61,321 nucleotides of DNA, from the NCBI GenBank assembly GCA_002733705.1, contig NVWP01000036.1:1-61321 (forward strand). The letters run 5' to 3'. The notes below the pieces were generated by a model. It made no database searches. It was not told the origin of the DNA and saw only the letters and a list, made by a program, of their open reading frames with translations. A program made the position numbers and the translations under genes. The number at the start of each line of letters is the position of its first letter. The first letter of the stretch is position 1. Below, piece after piece: positions 23,321 to 32,518 of the stretch. The stretch is from Henriciella sp. Its GTDB lineage: Bacteria > Pseudomonadota > Alphaproteobacteria > Caulobacterales > Hyphomonadaceae.

Positions 23321-25354
23321 TTAATCCCGGGACCAGGAATAATGATAGGTGTTGGCGCGGTTCTCAGCGAACCGGGTCTTTTCCCGTTCAGTCAGCCGAG
23401 GGTTGTCTTCGACGAAACTGACAACGTCCGCATCCTGCAGGCGGCTGTGAGGGCCGCTTACGCAGAGCGCGCGATAGGTCTCGCCTTTCCCGCTGGTGAA
23501 GCTGATGAGGGTGGGGGTGGTGAGGTCCGGCTCACGCTCCTCACACTGGTCGGCCATTTCCTCGATGATGTCGCCGGCAAGTTCGAGGTCTTCCTCAAGG
23601 TTGTTCTCGAACGCCGCTTCGATGCGCAACTCCATCTGCTCCGCAAGCGCTTCCATACGGGCTGCGCGCGATTCCACTTGCGCCTCGATCCGTTCCTCAA
23701 GGGCGTCTTGCATGGCGTCGGCGCGATCTTCTGCATGGTCGACGAGAGCCTCAATCTCGTCCATCTGCAGGCTGAAGGAGCCTTCGCCGACTTTCGAGAG
23801 ATTGATTTCGTGACCCGGAATGATGAGCTTGACGCCGCTGTCCGTCTCCACGGTTTGGATGCCGAACTTTTCGAGGTCCGAGGCGGTCAGGTCGAGATCG
23901 AGCGTCAGACCGCTGAGGTCGATGACCCCATTCATGTCACCGAGGTCTTCCAGGGCGCTCAGCTGGCCGAGCACGTGGAGGCCTTCCAGTTCTTTCATCT
24001 CCTCAAACTCGCCCATGCCGCTCATTTCCAGAGACAGTTTCTCAATCTCTTCCTCCAGGTCCGAGAGGTCGAGTGAATCGAGCTTTTCAAGGCGCGGCTC
24101 CAGCTTCTCAAACGGATCGCTGAGCACGACGAACTGGCGCTCCGTCTCATCGTCACTGTAGCTGGTGGTATGGCTGTAGCTATAGCTGTGGGAACTGCTC
24201 TCTGTGTGCCGGGCGCCGCCAGCGAGTTCCTCTTCGGAGGTTTGCAGGGGCGCGGCCGAGGCTGCGCAGGAGGCGGTGACGACAATTGCGGCGGAGCCGA
24301 GCGTGATGGCCAGTGTCGAGCCGAGCAGACGGCGGCGGAGCGTAGGGGCGGAGTTCTGCATCAGTATCAGTCTTTCTTTTATCGGATGCGTCAGGGTGAG
24401 ATTGGCGCCGCGAAAGGCGCCATCGGCCGGACCCGCAAGGCGCGCTGCCTTGACGAGGGTCTGGCCATAGGAGAACGCCGATGATGTTCCCGCCCGAAGC
24501 ACATCGGCGTCACAGGCTGCCTCCTGATCCACGCGGAAAGCCCGCATGGCGAGGTGAGCCAGTGGGTTGAACCACTGCAGGGCCAGCACAAGCTGGGCGG
24601 CCTGCAGGGCAAGGAGGTCATTGCGCTTTACGTGCATGAGCTCGTGGGTGAGCGCGTCGCGCCGTTCGCGCGGTGTGTAGTCATCTTCAAACCATGCCGG
24701 CAGAAGGATGATGGGTCTGGCGAGGCCGGTGACCAGAGGGCTGCCGCTGAGGAGACTGGTCCGCACATCGAAAGCGCGTCTCACACCTAGCTCGCCAGCG
24801 ATCTGATCTGCGAGCGAGGTGACCTCATGCGAAGCTGCATCGGAATCGCCAGCAATCAGGCGGTGAAAGACGGTCTGCCTGCGCCAGGCGACGCCCAGCA
24901 TGAGCAGCATCCCGGCAATCCAGACGGGGAGGATAATGTGAGGGAGCACGCCGGTAACCGCATCGAGCAGGCCAGGATCTGCGAGGTCCGGCTGCGCTGG
25001 TGAGACTGGCACTGCAGGCGGCGCGGGCGGAACCTCCGCAATCTGCGCGCTATGGACTGAGCTGGCGGTCTGGAGAGAGACGGCCTCGGCAGGGTGCTGC
25101 AGCTCCATGACTGTGGGTGCGGTTGCTGCGGGCTCCTTTGGGGCCAGCAGGCCGAAGAGCGACCAGTTGGAAGGCAGCGGAGGCATGAAAAGGCGGGCGA
25201 CAGGCGCAAGCCAGAGTGCGTAGGCGGCTTTCGCACCGAACTGGCGGGCGAATGGCCGGCGCACGATCAGGACAAGGCCAAAAAGCACCCCGACGGCCAG
25301 ACTGGTCTGGAGACTGGTGAGGATCAGTGGGTGAAAATCGTTAAGAACGCTCAT
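23321..25354 (-). CDS. BlaR1/MecR1-like M56 membrane metallopeptidase with a novel acidic C-terminal half
   Basis: A 677-residue sensor-protease. The membrane-spanning N-terminal part (helices at about 15-33, 42-59, 138-157 and 343-362) carries the zinc motif HELMH (237-241) and the downstream Glu in DQEAACDAD, as in BlaR1. Known BlaR1 ends in a penicillin-binding sensor domain. This one instead has a Ser/Tyr/His linker (386-400), a leucine/glutamate-rich segment (about 410-500), a long predicted coiled coil (about 525-600) and a C-terminal VSGPHSRLQDADVVSF region. The signal it senses is therefore unknown. It overlaps blaI by 4 bases (ATGA). Confidence 0.87.
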   Translation of the reverse strand: MSVLNDFHPLILTSLQTSLAVGVLFGLVLIVRRPFARQFGAKAAYALWLAPVARLFMPPLPSNWSLFGLLAPKEPAATAPTVMELQHPAEAVSLQTASSVHSAQIAEVPPAPPAVPVSPAQPDLADPGLLDAVTGVLPHIILPVWIAGMLLMLGVAWRRQTVFHRLIAGDSDAASHEVTSLADQIAGELGVRRAFDVRTSLLSGSPLVTGLARPIILLPAWFEDDYTPRERRDALTHELMHVKRNDLLALQAAQLVLALQWFNPLAHLAMRAFRVDQEAACDADVLRAGTSSAFSYGQTLVKAARLAGPADGAFRGANLTLTHPIKERLILMQNSAPTLRRRLLGSTLAITLGSAAIVVTASCAASAAPLQTSEEELAGGARHTESSSHSYSYSHTTSYSDDETERQFVVLSDPFEKLEPRLEKLDSLDLSDLEEEIEKLSLEMSGMGEFEEMKELEGLHVLGQLSALEDLGDMNGVIDLSGLTLDLDLTASDLEKFGIQTVETDSGVKLIIPGHEINLSKVGEGSFSLQMDEIEALVDHAEDRADAMQDALEERIEAQVESRAARMEALAEQMELRIEAAFENNLEEDLELAGDIIEEMADQCEEREPDLTTPTLISFTSGKGETYRALCVSGPHSRLQDADVVSFVEDNPRLTEREKTRFAENRANTYHYSWSRD

Positions 25355-25713
25355 TTCTTCAGCTCCCCCAGAAGCGCTTCAAGTTCGGCGATATCTTCTT
25401 CGCTAAGGCCCTTGCCATCAGCCAGATGTGCTACGAGCGGGGCCGCACGCCCGCCAAACATTCGGTCCACGAACTGGCGCGCCTCCTTGCGGCGGTAGTC
25501 CCCTCGCTTGACCAGCGGCCGGTAGAGATACCGGCGGCCTTCCGCCTCGGTCTCAAGCGCACCTTTTTCAACCAGACGGCCAAGCATCGTCTTGATGGTG
25601 CGGATATTCCAGCTCTTGTCCGAAGCCAGGACTTCCGCGATCTCGCTCGCGCCGAGTCCGGGCTGTTCCCAAAGCACATTCATGATTTCCAGTTCGGCAG
25701 GTGCGATCTGCAT
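25351..25713 (-). CDS. BlaI/MecI/CopY family transcriptional repressor
   Basis: A 120-residue winged-helix repressor (PAELEIMNVLWEQPGLGASEIAEVL, then IRTIKTMLGRLVEKGAL), the family cleaved by its BlaR1 partner to switch on target genes. Translationally coupled to the M56 gene by ATGA. A palindrome lies upstream of its start, consistent with autoregulation. No beta-lactamase gene is next to it, so the regulon lies elsewhere or is not about antibiotics. Confidence 0.93.
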   Translation of the reverse strand: MQIAPAELEIMNVLWEQPGLGASEIAEVLASDKSWNIRTIKTMLGRLVEKGALETEAEGRRYLYRPLVKRGDYRRKEARQFVDRMFGGRAAPLVAHLADGKGLSEEDIAELEALLGELKK

Positions 25714-25728
25714 GGCGCGGCCTCTTTT

Positions 25729-25744
25729 GACTACGAGTGTAGTC
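25729..25744. promoter_or_regulatory. BlaI-type operator GACTAC-N4-GTAGTC
   Basis: A 16-bp inverted repeat with perfect 6-bp arms, 15 bases upstream of the repressor start. It resembles the TAC..TGTA dyads bound by BlaI/MecI proteins. This supports autorepression of the blaI-blaR1-like operon. Confidence 0.65.
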
Positions 25745-25912
25745 GATAGATTCGATTACAGCTGTGGTCAATGGGGAAGTTGTAAAAATTCAAACGTCGT
25801 TATCCCGGGGCGCTGGGAGTGGTGGCAAGCTTTTCCAGGGAAGATAAAATTGGCTGCGCAGTATTCGTTTCTGCCGGGTGACGGCGCTTGCGAAGCACCC
25901 TATGGTCCCGCC

Positions 25913-26611
25913 ATGTCAGACAATGAAGTCCTTGATAAAACGGATGAGCCAATAGTCGGCGCAAAAGAGATCGGCGCGCTGGCGCACCTCTATCGCGCCG
26001 AAGTCTACCGTTCCACCATTTGGCGCCAGCGTCTCGACATGACGACGAACTGGGCTGTGGTGTCCACCGGCATCGCGCTCTCCGTCAGTTTTGCCAGCGC
26101 CACCGCATCTCCGCTTCCCATTGTGCTAGTGGGAATGCTGACGGTCATGTTCCTCTTCCTGGAGGCCCGGCGGTATCGCTATTTCATGGTGTGGAAGTTC
26201 CGCGCGCGTCTTCTTGAGATGGCGGTGATGGTGCCGATCCTGCGGGGGCAGGGGGCGCAGATCCCGCAGGACAGGGGAACGGCGCTGTCTGACGACTATA
26301 TTCATCCGCGCCATCGTATCTCGTCCTTCCGGGCGATGGGCCAGCGGTTGCGCCGCAACTATCTCTGGATATTCATTATCCAGTATGCGGCCTATCTCGC
26401 AAAAATCTGGATTCATCCGATTGAGGCGAGCTCCATCCAGCAGGCCCTGGAGCGCGCACATATCGGGGCGATTCCAGGCTGGCTTGCCGTCATTATGGGC
26501 ACGCTTCTGCTTATCGCCTTTATCACCCTGACCCTCTGGGCGTGGGCGTTTCAGCGCGCCGACAAGACGCGGATGGCCGATTATCTCGATTCCGAGGCAG
26601 ACGGCGTCTAG
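25913..26611 (+). CDS. DUF2270 domain-containing membrane protein
   Basis: A 232-residue protein with a conserved soluble start (EIGALAHLYRAEVYRSTIWRQRLDMTTNWAV) and about four membrane segments: two at about 45-80 and two at about 150-220 (LWIFIIQYAAYLAKIW and a helix ending FITLTLWAWAF). This pattern and the RRYRYFMVWKFRARLLE segment match DUF2270. Function unknown. ATG 25913 is the start of the conserved domain; the same frame is open further upstream but without family-like sequence. Confidence 0.85.
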   Translation: MSDNEVLDKTDEPIVGAKEIGALAHLYRAEVYRSTIWRQRLDMTTNWAVVSTGIALSVSFASATASPLPIVLVGMLTVMFLFLEARRYRYFMVWKFRARLLEMAVMVPILRGQGAQIPQDRGTALSDDYIHPRHRISSFRAMGQRLRRNYLWIFIIQYAAYLAKIWIHPIEASSIQQALERAHIGAIPGWLAVIMGTLLLIAFITLTLWAWAFQRADKTRMADYLDSEADGV

Positions 26612-26887
26612 GCGGGATATTTTGCGCTGCAGCACAATTCGGGTTGCGCTTTGCCTGCGATCGCTTATCTGAGCACCCAGACGCCTCAGGCATCGATCAT
26701 GAGACCGGACGGCCAGTCGGCCCCGGTCGCGCGACTTTCCTAAACCGATCGTTGCCTGACGAATTCAAGCCCTGATCAGCGCTCAACACATACCTCGAGC
26801 AGGATGCGCCTGCCCGTGGACACGTTTTAGCGCCTGCCTGCAGCCTTTGAAGGGTGCGGGCCGGGCAGATATTGAAAAGAGACATTC
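26612..26887 (+). other. Non-coding leader of the helicase gene, with one hairpin
   Basis: 276 bases without a gene. The only clear structure is a GC-rich hairpin at 26703-26727: GACCGG-AC-GGCC, loop AGTC, GGCC-CCGGTC, with a two-base bulge. No T-run follows, so it is a poor terminator. A long structured leader before a DEAD-box helicase gene would fit cold-dependent control, but this is a guess. Confidence 0.3.
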
Positions 26888-28171
26888 TTGACCGATTTCA
26901 AAGACCTCGGCCTTGCCGATCCCCTTCTTCGTGCCCTTTCGGCCGAAGGCTACACCGCCCCCACACCAATCCAGGCGCAGGTCATCCCTGCCATGATGGA
27001 AGGCCGGGACGTACTCGGTACCGCCCAGACGGGAACCGGCAAGACGGCGGCATTTGTGCTGCCCGTCCTGCATCGCCTCGCCAGCATGGGAACACGTCCG
27101 TCGCCGAAAACTTGCCGCGCGCTCATCCTGGCGCCGACAAGAGAGCTTGCGGCGCAGATCGAGGAGAGCGTGCGCACCTATGGCAAGCATTCCCACCTTT
27201 CGCAGACTGTGGTTGTTGGCGGATTGAAAATCTCCAAACAGATCCGCGCCCTCGAAAAAGGGGTCGATATTCTTGTCGCCACCCCGGGCCGCCTTCTGGA
27301 CCTCAAGGCGCAGAATGCCGTTCGTTTCGACGATGTGCAGACAGTCGTCCTCGATGAGGCCGACCACATGATGGACATGGGCTTCCTGCCGCAGATCCGG
27401 AAAGTGCTGCAGCAGCTGCCCAAGACGCGCCAGACGGCACTGCTCTCAGCCACCATGCCGAAGGATATCCGCGCGCTGGCCGACCAGTTCCTGAAGGATC
27501 CGGTCAATGTTGCGGTGGCGCAGGTTTCCACACCGGTAGAGCGGATCGACCAGACGGTTCGATTTGTGCCGCATACGCAAAAGCGCGATGTGCTGACCGA
27601 TATCCTGCGCGCCAAAGCGGTCGACAGCGCTATCGTTTTCACCCGTACCAAACGCGGGGCTGACCGTGTCGCCCGGCATCTGGAACAGGCCGGGCTCGCC
27701 TCGGCGGCCATCCATGGCAATAAGAGCCAGAACCAGCGCACCAAGGCGCTCGACGCCTTCAAGGCGCGCAAGCTTACCGTCCTGGTGGCAACGGATATCG
27801 CCGCACGTGGGATCGATATCGATCAGGTCAGCCATGTTGTGAACTATGAACTGCCTAATGTGCCGGAATCCTATGTCCACCGGATCGGCCGGACGGCCCG
27901 GGCCGGCGAGAGCGGGACGGCAATCACGCTTTGCGATGGTGAGGAGCGCAAGCTGCTACGCGATATCGAGAAGCTGATCGGCACAAAGATTCCGGTTGAG
28001 GGTGTGCAGCCTGAAGCGCCGGACAGCAGTGACGGCGAAAAGGGACGCAACTTTGATCCCGTCAAGGGCGCGGATCGCAAGCGTAAGCCGCGTTCGCGCA
28101 ACCGGAATCGCAATCGCAGTGGCGGGGGCGGCGGTCAGCAGCGCCAGCAGCAACGCAGCGCCGGCTCTTGA
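26888..28171 (+). CDS. DEAD-box ATP-dependent RNA helicase (RhlE-like)
   Basis: A 427-residue RNA helicase that remodels RNA in ribosome assembly or mRNA decay. The Q motif is TPIQAQ and motif I is AQTGTGKT. PTRELAAQ, DEAD, SAT and HRIGRTAR are all present. The C-terminus is a basic tail of about 60 residues (KRKPRSRNRNRNRSGGGGG) typical of RhlE-type proteins and used to grip RNA. The start is TTG at 26888, the first possible start before the conserved FKDLGLADPLLRAL. Paralogues are common, so I give no symbol. Confidence 0.93.
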   Translation: MTDFKDLGLADPLLRALSAEGYTAPTPIQAQVIPAMMEGRDVLGTAQTGTGKTAAFVLPVLHRLASMGTRPSPKTCRALILAPTRELAAQIEESVRTYGKHSHLSQTVVVGGLKISKQIRALEKGVDILVATPGRLLDLKAQNAVRFDDVQTVVLDEADHMMDMGFLPQIRKVLQQLPKTRQTALLSATMPKDIRALADQFLKDPVNVAVAQVSTPVERIDQTVRFVPHTQKRDVLTDILRAKAVDSAIVFTRTKRGADRVARHLEQAGLASAAIHGNKSQNQRTKALDAFKARKLTVLVATDIAARGIDIDQVSHVVNYELPNVPESYVHRIGRTARAGESGTAITLCDGEERKLLRDIEKLIGTKIPVEGVQPEAPDSSDGEKGRNFDPVKGADRKRKPRSRNRNRNRSGGGGGQQRQQQRSAGS

Positions 28172-28292
28172 CCGCGCGGCGCTTTTGACATTTAACCCGC
28201 CGCTTCAGGACGGGATGGTGTGGCGCCGCCGTTGAAATCGTGAAGCTCGCAAGGGACGCTTCACCGGCCCACGTCGAAAAAGGAAGACTAGC

Positions 28293-28910
28293 ATGTCACG
28301 TCGTCACTCGGCGAAGTACAAGATCGACCGCCGCGTCGGTGAAAATATCTGGGGCCGCCCCAAATCACCCGTCAACAAGCGTCCGACCAAGCCCGGTCAG
28401 CACGGCCAGGGCCGCCGTCAGAAGACGTCTGACTATGGCCTTCAGCTCATGGCGAAGCAGAAGCTGAAGTTCCACTATGGCGACATTACCGAAAAGCAGT
28501 TCCGCCGCACCTATGATGAGGCCAACCGCCTCAAGGGCAACACGGCAGAGAACCTGATCGGTCTGCTTGAGACCCGTCTCGACGCGTTCGTCTACCGTTC
28601 GAAATTCGTGCCGACCATTTTTGCGGCCCGCCAGTTCGTCAATCACGGCCACGTGAAAGTGAATGGCGTGAAAACCAATGTCGGCTCCTACCGTCTGAAA
28701 GCCGGCGATGTCGTTGAGATTCGCGAAAAGTCCCGCAACATCGCGCTCGTTCTGGAAGCCCTGGGTTCGCCCGAGCGTGACATTCCAGAATATATCGAGG
28801 TCGACCCGAAGGCCATGACGGCGACGCTGGTACGCGTGCCGGAACTGGTCGACGTGCCTTACCCGGTCAAGATGGAACCGGCGCAGGTGGTCGAGTTCTA
28901 TTCGTCCTAA
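28293..28910 (+). CDS. rpsD: 30S ribosomal protein S4
   Basis: A primary 16S rRNA-binding protein of the small subunit, 205 residues. It has the N-terminal basic domain ([21 protein letters not shown]) and the S4 RNA-binding fold ([34 protein letters not shown]). As in many alphaproteobacteria it stands alone, not in the alpha operon. AAAAAGGAAG lies before the ATG. Its strong terminator shows a monocistronic unit. Confidence 0.98.
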   Translation: MSRRHSAKYKIDRRVGENIWGRPKSPVNKRPTKPGQHGQGRRQKTSDYGLQLMAKQKLKFHYGDITEKQFRRTYDEANRLKGNTAENLIGLLETRLDAFVYRSKFVPTIFAARQFVNHGHVKVNGVKTNVGSYRLKAGDVVEIREKSRNIALVLEALGSPERDIPEYIEVDPKAMTATLVRVPELVDVPYPVKMEPAQVVEFYSS

Positions 28911-28938
28911 GCCTTTCTGGCACTTGAAGTTTCGATCA

Positions 28939-28969
28939 AGCCGCGCTCCTCTGGGCGCGGCTTTTTCTT
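28939..28969 (+). terminator. Terminator of rpsD
   Basis: Arms AGCCGCGC (28939-28946) and GCGCGGCT (28955-28962) with an 8-base loop, followed by TTTTTCTTT. It lies 29 bases after the rpsD stop codon. Confidence 0.88.
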
Positions 28970-28994
28970 TGCCTGTCCCCCCAAGGAGCCCCCG

Positions 28995-29822
28995 ATGAGT
29001 ACAGTTGAAATCGACGATGTTCGCGCCCGCTTCCTGGCCGCACCGGGCGACGCGTTTGACCTGTCCTCACGCGATAGCGATGACCGGGAGCTTTTTCCGG
29101 ACAAGAAGCATGCACGAAAATCCCTGAAGACCGACGCTGCGGCCATCGATGAGCTTCAGGATCTTCTCTATGCGACCCAGGAGCGCGCGCTCCTTATCGT
29201 CCTTCAAGGCATGGATACGGCAGGCAAGAGCGGCGTCATCCGCCACGTCTTCGCTGAGACCTCACCGCTTGGCATGAAGGTGAAAGCCTTCAAGGCGCCC
29301 AGCAAGGACGAGCTGGCGCGTGATTACCTCTGGCGGGTGCATGAGGCGGTGCCGCCAAAGGGTTTCATCGGTATTTTCGACCGCTCGCACTATGAGGACG
29401 TGCTTGTTGCAAAGGTGCGAGAGCTGGCGCCAGCAGATATGGTTGAACAGCGCTATGAACAGATCAACCAGTTCGAAAAGCTGCTGACCGAGAACGGAGT
29501 CACCATCCTCAAATTCATGCTCCACCTTGGCCACGAAGAACAGGGGGAGCGTCTGAAGGAACGTATCACCGAGCCGCACAAACGCTGGAAGTTCAATCCC
29601 GGGGACCTCGATGACCGCAAGCTCTGGCCGGGATTCATGGCCGCCTATGAGACGATGGTGAACCGCTGCTCAACGCCCTGGGCACCGTGGTATGTCATTC
29701 CGGCCGACAGCCGGACGCGCCGCAACGCAGCCATTGCGAGGATCGTGCGTGGTGCGCTTGAAGACATGAAGCTCGACTGGCCGAATCCTGACCTCCGGCT
29801 TGAGGATTATGATTTCAGCTAA
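28995..29822 (+). CDS. Polyphosphate kinase 2 family protein
   Basis: Transfers phosphate between polyphosphate and nucleotides, 275 residues. Walker A is GMDTAGKSG, the lid region is PSKDELARDYLWR and Walker B is FDRSHYEDV. The VLVAKVRELAP segment and single-domain length resemble class III PPK2 enzymes, which phosphorylate both AMP and ADP. The class is an inference from a few segments. AAGGAGC precedes the ATG. The Pho operon of the same window shows that phosphate supply is regulated in this organism. Confidence 0.92.
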   Translation: MSTVEIDDVRARFLAAPGDAFDLSSRDSDDRELFPDKKHARKSLKTDAAAIDELQDLLYATQERALLIVLQGMDTAGKSGVIRHVFAETSPLGMKVKAFKAPSKDELARDYLWRVHEAVPPKGFIGIFDRSHYEDVLVAKVRELAPADMVEQRYEQINQFEKLLTENGVTILKFMLHLGHEEQGERLKERITEPHKRWKFNPGDLDDRKLWPGFMAAYETMVNRCSTPWAPWYVIPADSRTRRNAAIARIVRGALEDMKLDWPNPDLRLEDYDFS

Positions 29823-29835
29823 GCGGGCATGAAGA

Positions 29836-29876
29836 GGGCCCGCACATCGCTGTGCAGGCCCCTTGGGATTTTGCTA
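29836..29876 (+). terminator. Probable terminator of the PPK2 gene
   Basis: 11-bp arms (29836-29846 and 29851-29861) with one mismatch and a 4-base loop, followed by CTTGGGATTTTG. The T-tract is short and displaced, so termination may be partial. Confidence 0.5.
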
Positions 29877-29887
29877 CGGCAAGTAAC

Positions 29888-30592
29888 CTAGCCGGTGACG
29901 CGAACCGAGCCGCCGCTCGATTTGTCGGTCGTCACATTGGCTGGCGCGCCCTTTACCCGCACGCTGCCGCCGCTGGACGCCTCAGCATCCACGCGGTCAG
30001 AGGCATGCGCGCGAATTGAGGCGCCGGAGGAGACGTCCGCCTCCAGCGCATTACAGATGAAATCGCTTGCGGCGATGCTCGATCCGGAGGAGGCATCCGC
30101 GACCATCGTGTCACAGGTGCCTTCAAGCTCCATCCGGGAGCCGGAGGAGGCGCTGGTGGTGACTTTGCCGGCGACGATGCCGCCAATTGTCATCTCTGCG
30201 CCCGACGACACATCGAGTGTGAGACCATTGCTACTGAGGCCGTTGCCGGTGACCCGTGAGCCGGAAGACGCTTCAATCTCTGACAGGCGCTCTGTGCCGA
30301 CTGACACGGAATAGGAGTCACGCTGGCCGCGCCCCCAACCCATGCGGCGCGGGCGTTTCAGGGTGAGCGTGCCATTCTTCGACTCAACGATGATGTCATC
30401 GAAGTCCCCATCCTCATTCTCGACAATCACTGAGGTCGAGACACCCGTCTCGAAAGTGACTTCGATGCCGGCCGACACGTCGATCGCATCGAAGTCTGCG
30501 ACGTCATAGGTGCGGGTTTCGCCAGCGGCGGGCAGGACCAGTACGGTGCCGAGGACCAGGGTGGCAAGGGCAAGGCGCGGGGACATGGGCAA
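29888..30592 (-). CDS. Head GIN domain protein (DUF2807), exported
   Basis: A 234-residue secreted protein with a signal peptide (to about residue 24, PAAGETRTY) and a right-handed beta-helix-like repeat in which SSG recurs about every 15-20 residues (ASSGSRV, VSSGAEM, ASSGSRM, ASSGSSI, VSSGASI, ASSGGSV, KSSGGSV). DUF2807 proteins are thought to be surface or periplasmic adhesive/auto-transporter-like domains with no known activity. Divergent from a small lipoprotein gene, with paired operator-like sites between them. Confidence 0.87.
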   Translation of the reverse strand: MPMSPRLALATLVLGTVLVLPAAGETRTYDVADFDAIDVSAGIEVTFETGVSTSVIVENEDGDFDDIIVESKNGTLTLKRPRRMGWGRGQRDSYSVSVGTERLSEIEASSGSRVTGNGLSSNGLTLDVSSGAEMTIGGIVAGKVTTSASSGSRMELEGTCDTMVADASSGSSIAASDFICNALEADVSSGASIRAHASDRVDAEASSGGSVRVKGAPANVTTDKSSGGSVRVTG

Positions 30593-30628
30593 GTTCCTTC
30601 TTTTGTTTCTATCCAGTCAAAATATCGC

Positions 30629-30659
30629 TTGACTTCGGTTTATCGAAAATCAATACGAT
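30629..30659 (+). promoter_or_regulatory. Candidate promoter of the small lipoprotein gene
   Basis: TTGACT (30629-30634) is followed after about 17-19 bases by AATACG/TACGAT. The repeated operator-like motif lies inside the spacer, so a bound factor would block or remodel this promoter. Confidence 0.4.
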
Positions 30660-30678
30660 TGTTTATCGTAAGTCAATA
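30641..30678. promoter_or_regulatory. Tandem operator-like sites TATCGA-N3-TCAATA
   Basis: Two 15-bp imperfect palindromes, TATCGAAAATCAATA (30641-30655) and TATCGTAAGTCAATA (30664-30678), with starts 23 bases apart. On the opposite strand both read TATTGA-N3-(T/A)CGATA. The same motif recurs at 60771-60806. A dimeric regulator bound on one face of the helix would suit this spacing. Confidence 0.55.
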
Positions 30679-30690
30679 AGGAATTTTTCG

Positions 30691-31074
30691 ATGACCAAGA
30701 CATTCGCGAAACCTGCCATCGTGGCGGGCCTGGCTGGCGCCTTCCTTCTTGCCGGCTGCGTTATCGTCGATGCAGATGAGCATATGCGCGCCGAATGGGA
30801 TGACGATCATGCCTATGGGGAGCTGATGGGGGTGGATGTGAACGCCAGCGCCATTACCGCCCGGGTCACGTCAAATGGCTGCACCACGAAGGAATTCGTC
30901 GCCGCCGATGTCGACAAGACGGGCAGCAATCGCTTCGCCGTCGGCTTCTATCGCGCGCGCCAGGACTATTGCGAAGCCTATATGCCGGATGGCGTTGAGC
31001 TGAGCTGGACCTTCGCCGAGCTTGGCATTCCGGACGGCGCTGAAGTGCGTATCCGGAATGAGGTCAGCAACTAG
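30691..31074 (+). CDS. Hypothetical small lipoprotein
   Basis: A 127-residue exported lipoprotein with a signal ending LLAGC (lipobox, Cys22). The mature domain has two or three cysteines (GCTTKEF, DYCEAY) and alternating strands ([22 protein letters not shown]), perhaps a small beta-sandwich. No family recognised. Divergent from the DUF2807 gene with a shared regulatory region, so the two may form one regulon. The stop codon overlaps the rimO stop through CTAG. Confidence 0.78.
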   Translation: MTKTFAKPAIVAGLAGAFLLAGCVIVDADEHMRAEWDDDHAYGELMGVDVNASAITARVTSNGCTTKEFVAADVDKTGSNRFAVGFYRARQDYCEAYMPDGVELSWTFAELGIPDGAEVRIRNEVSN

Positions 31075-32426
31075 GCTGGCTCAGCGTAGAGGTCGTATTT
31101 GTCGGCGTCGGTGATCCGGGCGCTGACGATGTCGCCGGGTTTGAGGTGGAGCGCATTGTCCAGATAGACCATGCCATCGACCTCAGGCGCATCGGCCTTG
31201 GTGCGGGCGAACATCTCGCCGTCAGCTTCGCCCGGCCCGTCGATGATGACATCCTGCACGGTGCCGACCTGCGCTTCGGCCCTCTCGGCAGAAATGGCGG
31301 CCTGCACCGCCATGAAACGGTGCCAGCGCTCTTCCTTGACCTCTTCGGGCACATGGCCCGGAAGATCGCGGCTCTCGGCGTGCTGGACGTTTTCGTATTT
31401 GAAGCAGCCCGCGCGGTCGATCTTCGCCTCACGGATGAAGTCGAGCAGGATCTCGAAATCCTCGTCGGTCTCTCCCGGAAAGCCGACGATGAAGGTTGAG
31501 CGGATCGTCATGCCCGGCACGTCGCGGCGCCATTGCTGGATACGCTCCAGCACCCGGTCCTGCTTGGCGGGCCGTTTCATGGCTTTCAGCACATTGGCCG
31601 AGGCATGCTGGAAGGGGATGTCCAGATAGGGAAGGATCGTCCCATCAGCCATGAGCGGGATGACCTTGTCGACATGAGGATAGGGGTAAACATAGTGCAT
31701 CCGCACCCATGCGCCGAGTGATCCGAGGCCGCGCGCCAGATCGAGGAAACGCGTCTCATATTCCTCGCCTTTCCACGTCTGCGGGGCGTACTTCACGTCG
31801 AGACCATAGGCTGACGTGTCCTGACTGATCACAAGAAGCTCGTTCACGCCTGCACGCACAAGCTGTTCAGCTTCGGTCAGGACATGGTGGATCGGGCGCG
31901 AGACGAGATCGCCGCGCAACTTCGGAATGATGCAGAAGCTGCAGCGATTGTTACAGCCCTCGGAGATCTTCAGATAGGAGTAGTGGCGCGGGGTGAGCTT
32001 GAGGCCGGTTTCCGGCACGAGGTCCGTGAAAGCGTTTGCCGGCGGTGTCAGATGCGTATGAACCGCGTCCATCACCTGCTCATACTGATGAGGGCCGGTC
32101 ACGGCGAGGACCTTGGGGTGCGCCTTCTGGATGACCTCCGGCTCGGCGCCGAGGCAGCCGGTCACGATGACCTTGCCGTTCGCCTCGATGGCTTCACCGA
32201 TGGCCTCAAGGCTCTCATCGCGCGCACTGTCCAGGAAGCCGCACGTATTCACCAGGACAAGGTCCGCGCCCGCATAGTCCGGCGAGATCGCATAGCCCTC
32301 AGCGCGCAGGCGCGTGATAATGCGCTCTGAATCGACCAGCGCCTTCGGGCAGCCCAGCGAGACGATCCCCACTTTTGGCTGGGTCTTCACGGTCGCTTTC
32401 GGCGGATTTTCCACAAGTGTACTCAT
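31071..32426 (-). CDS. rimO: Ribosomal protein S12 methylthiotransferase RimO
   Basis: A radical-SAM enzyme that methylthiolates an Asp of ribosomal protein S12, 451 residues. The N-terminal cluster cysteines are 26, 62 and 91 ([22 protein letters not shown]). The radical SAM cluster is Cys158, 162 and 165 in GCNNRCSFC, and a C-terminal TRAM domain follows. [12 protein letters not shown] distinguishes RimO from MiaB. Confidence 0.96.
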   Translation of the reverse strand: MSTLVENPPKATVKTQPKVGIVSLGCPKALVDSERIITRLRAEGYAISPDYAGADLVLVNTCGFLDSARDESLEAIGEAIEANGKVIVTGCLGAEPEVIQKAHPKVLAVTGPHQYEQVMDAVHTHLTPPANAFTDLVPETGLKLTPRHYSYLKISEGCNNRCSFCIIPKLRGDLVSRPIHHVLTEAEQLVRAGVNELLVISQDTSAYGLDVKYAPQTWKGEEYETRFLDLARGLGSLGAWVRMHYVYPYPHVDKVIPLMADGTILPYLDIPFQHASANVLKAMKRPAKQDRVLERIQQWRRDVPGMTIRSTFIVGFPGETDEDFEILLDFIREAKIDRAGCFKYENVQHAESRDLPGHVPEEVKEERWHRFMAVQAAISAERAEAQVGTVQDVIIDGPGEADGEMFARTKADAPEVDGMVYLDNALHLKPGDIVSARITDADKYDLYAEPA

Positions 32427-32518
32427 GGGGCGCGCGTTTATCAGCGCTGACGCTTCAAGGAAAGCGGATAGGGCGGTCCTGCCGCTTTGAGCTGCAGCCC
32501 AGGTCCCATAGGGTGCGG

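Noticed and set aside
32427-32518. AAAGCGG/CCGCTTT dyad between rimO and the hydrolase as a terminator
   Set aside because: Loop of 14 bases and no T-tract on either strand.
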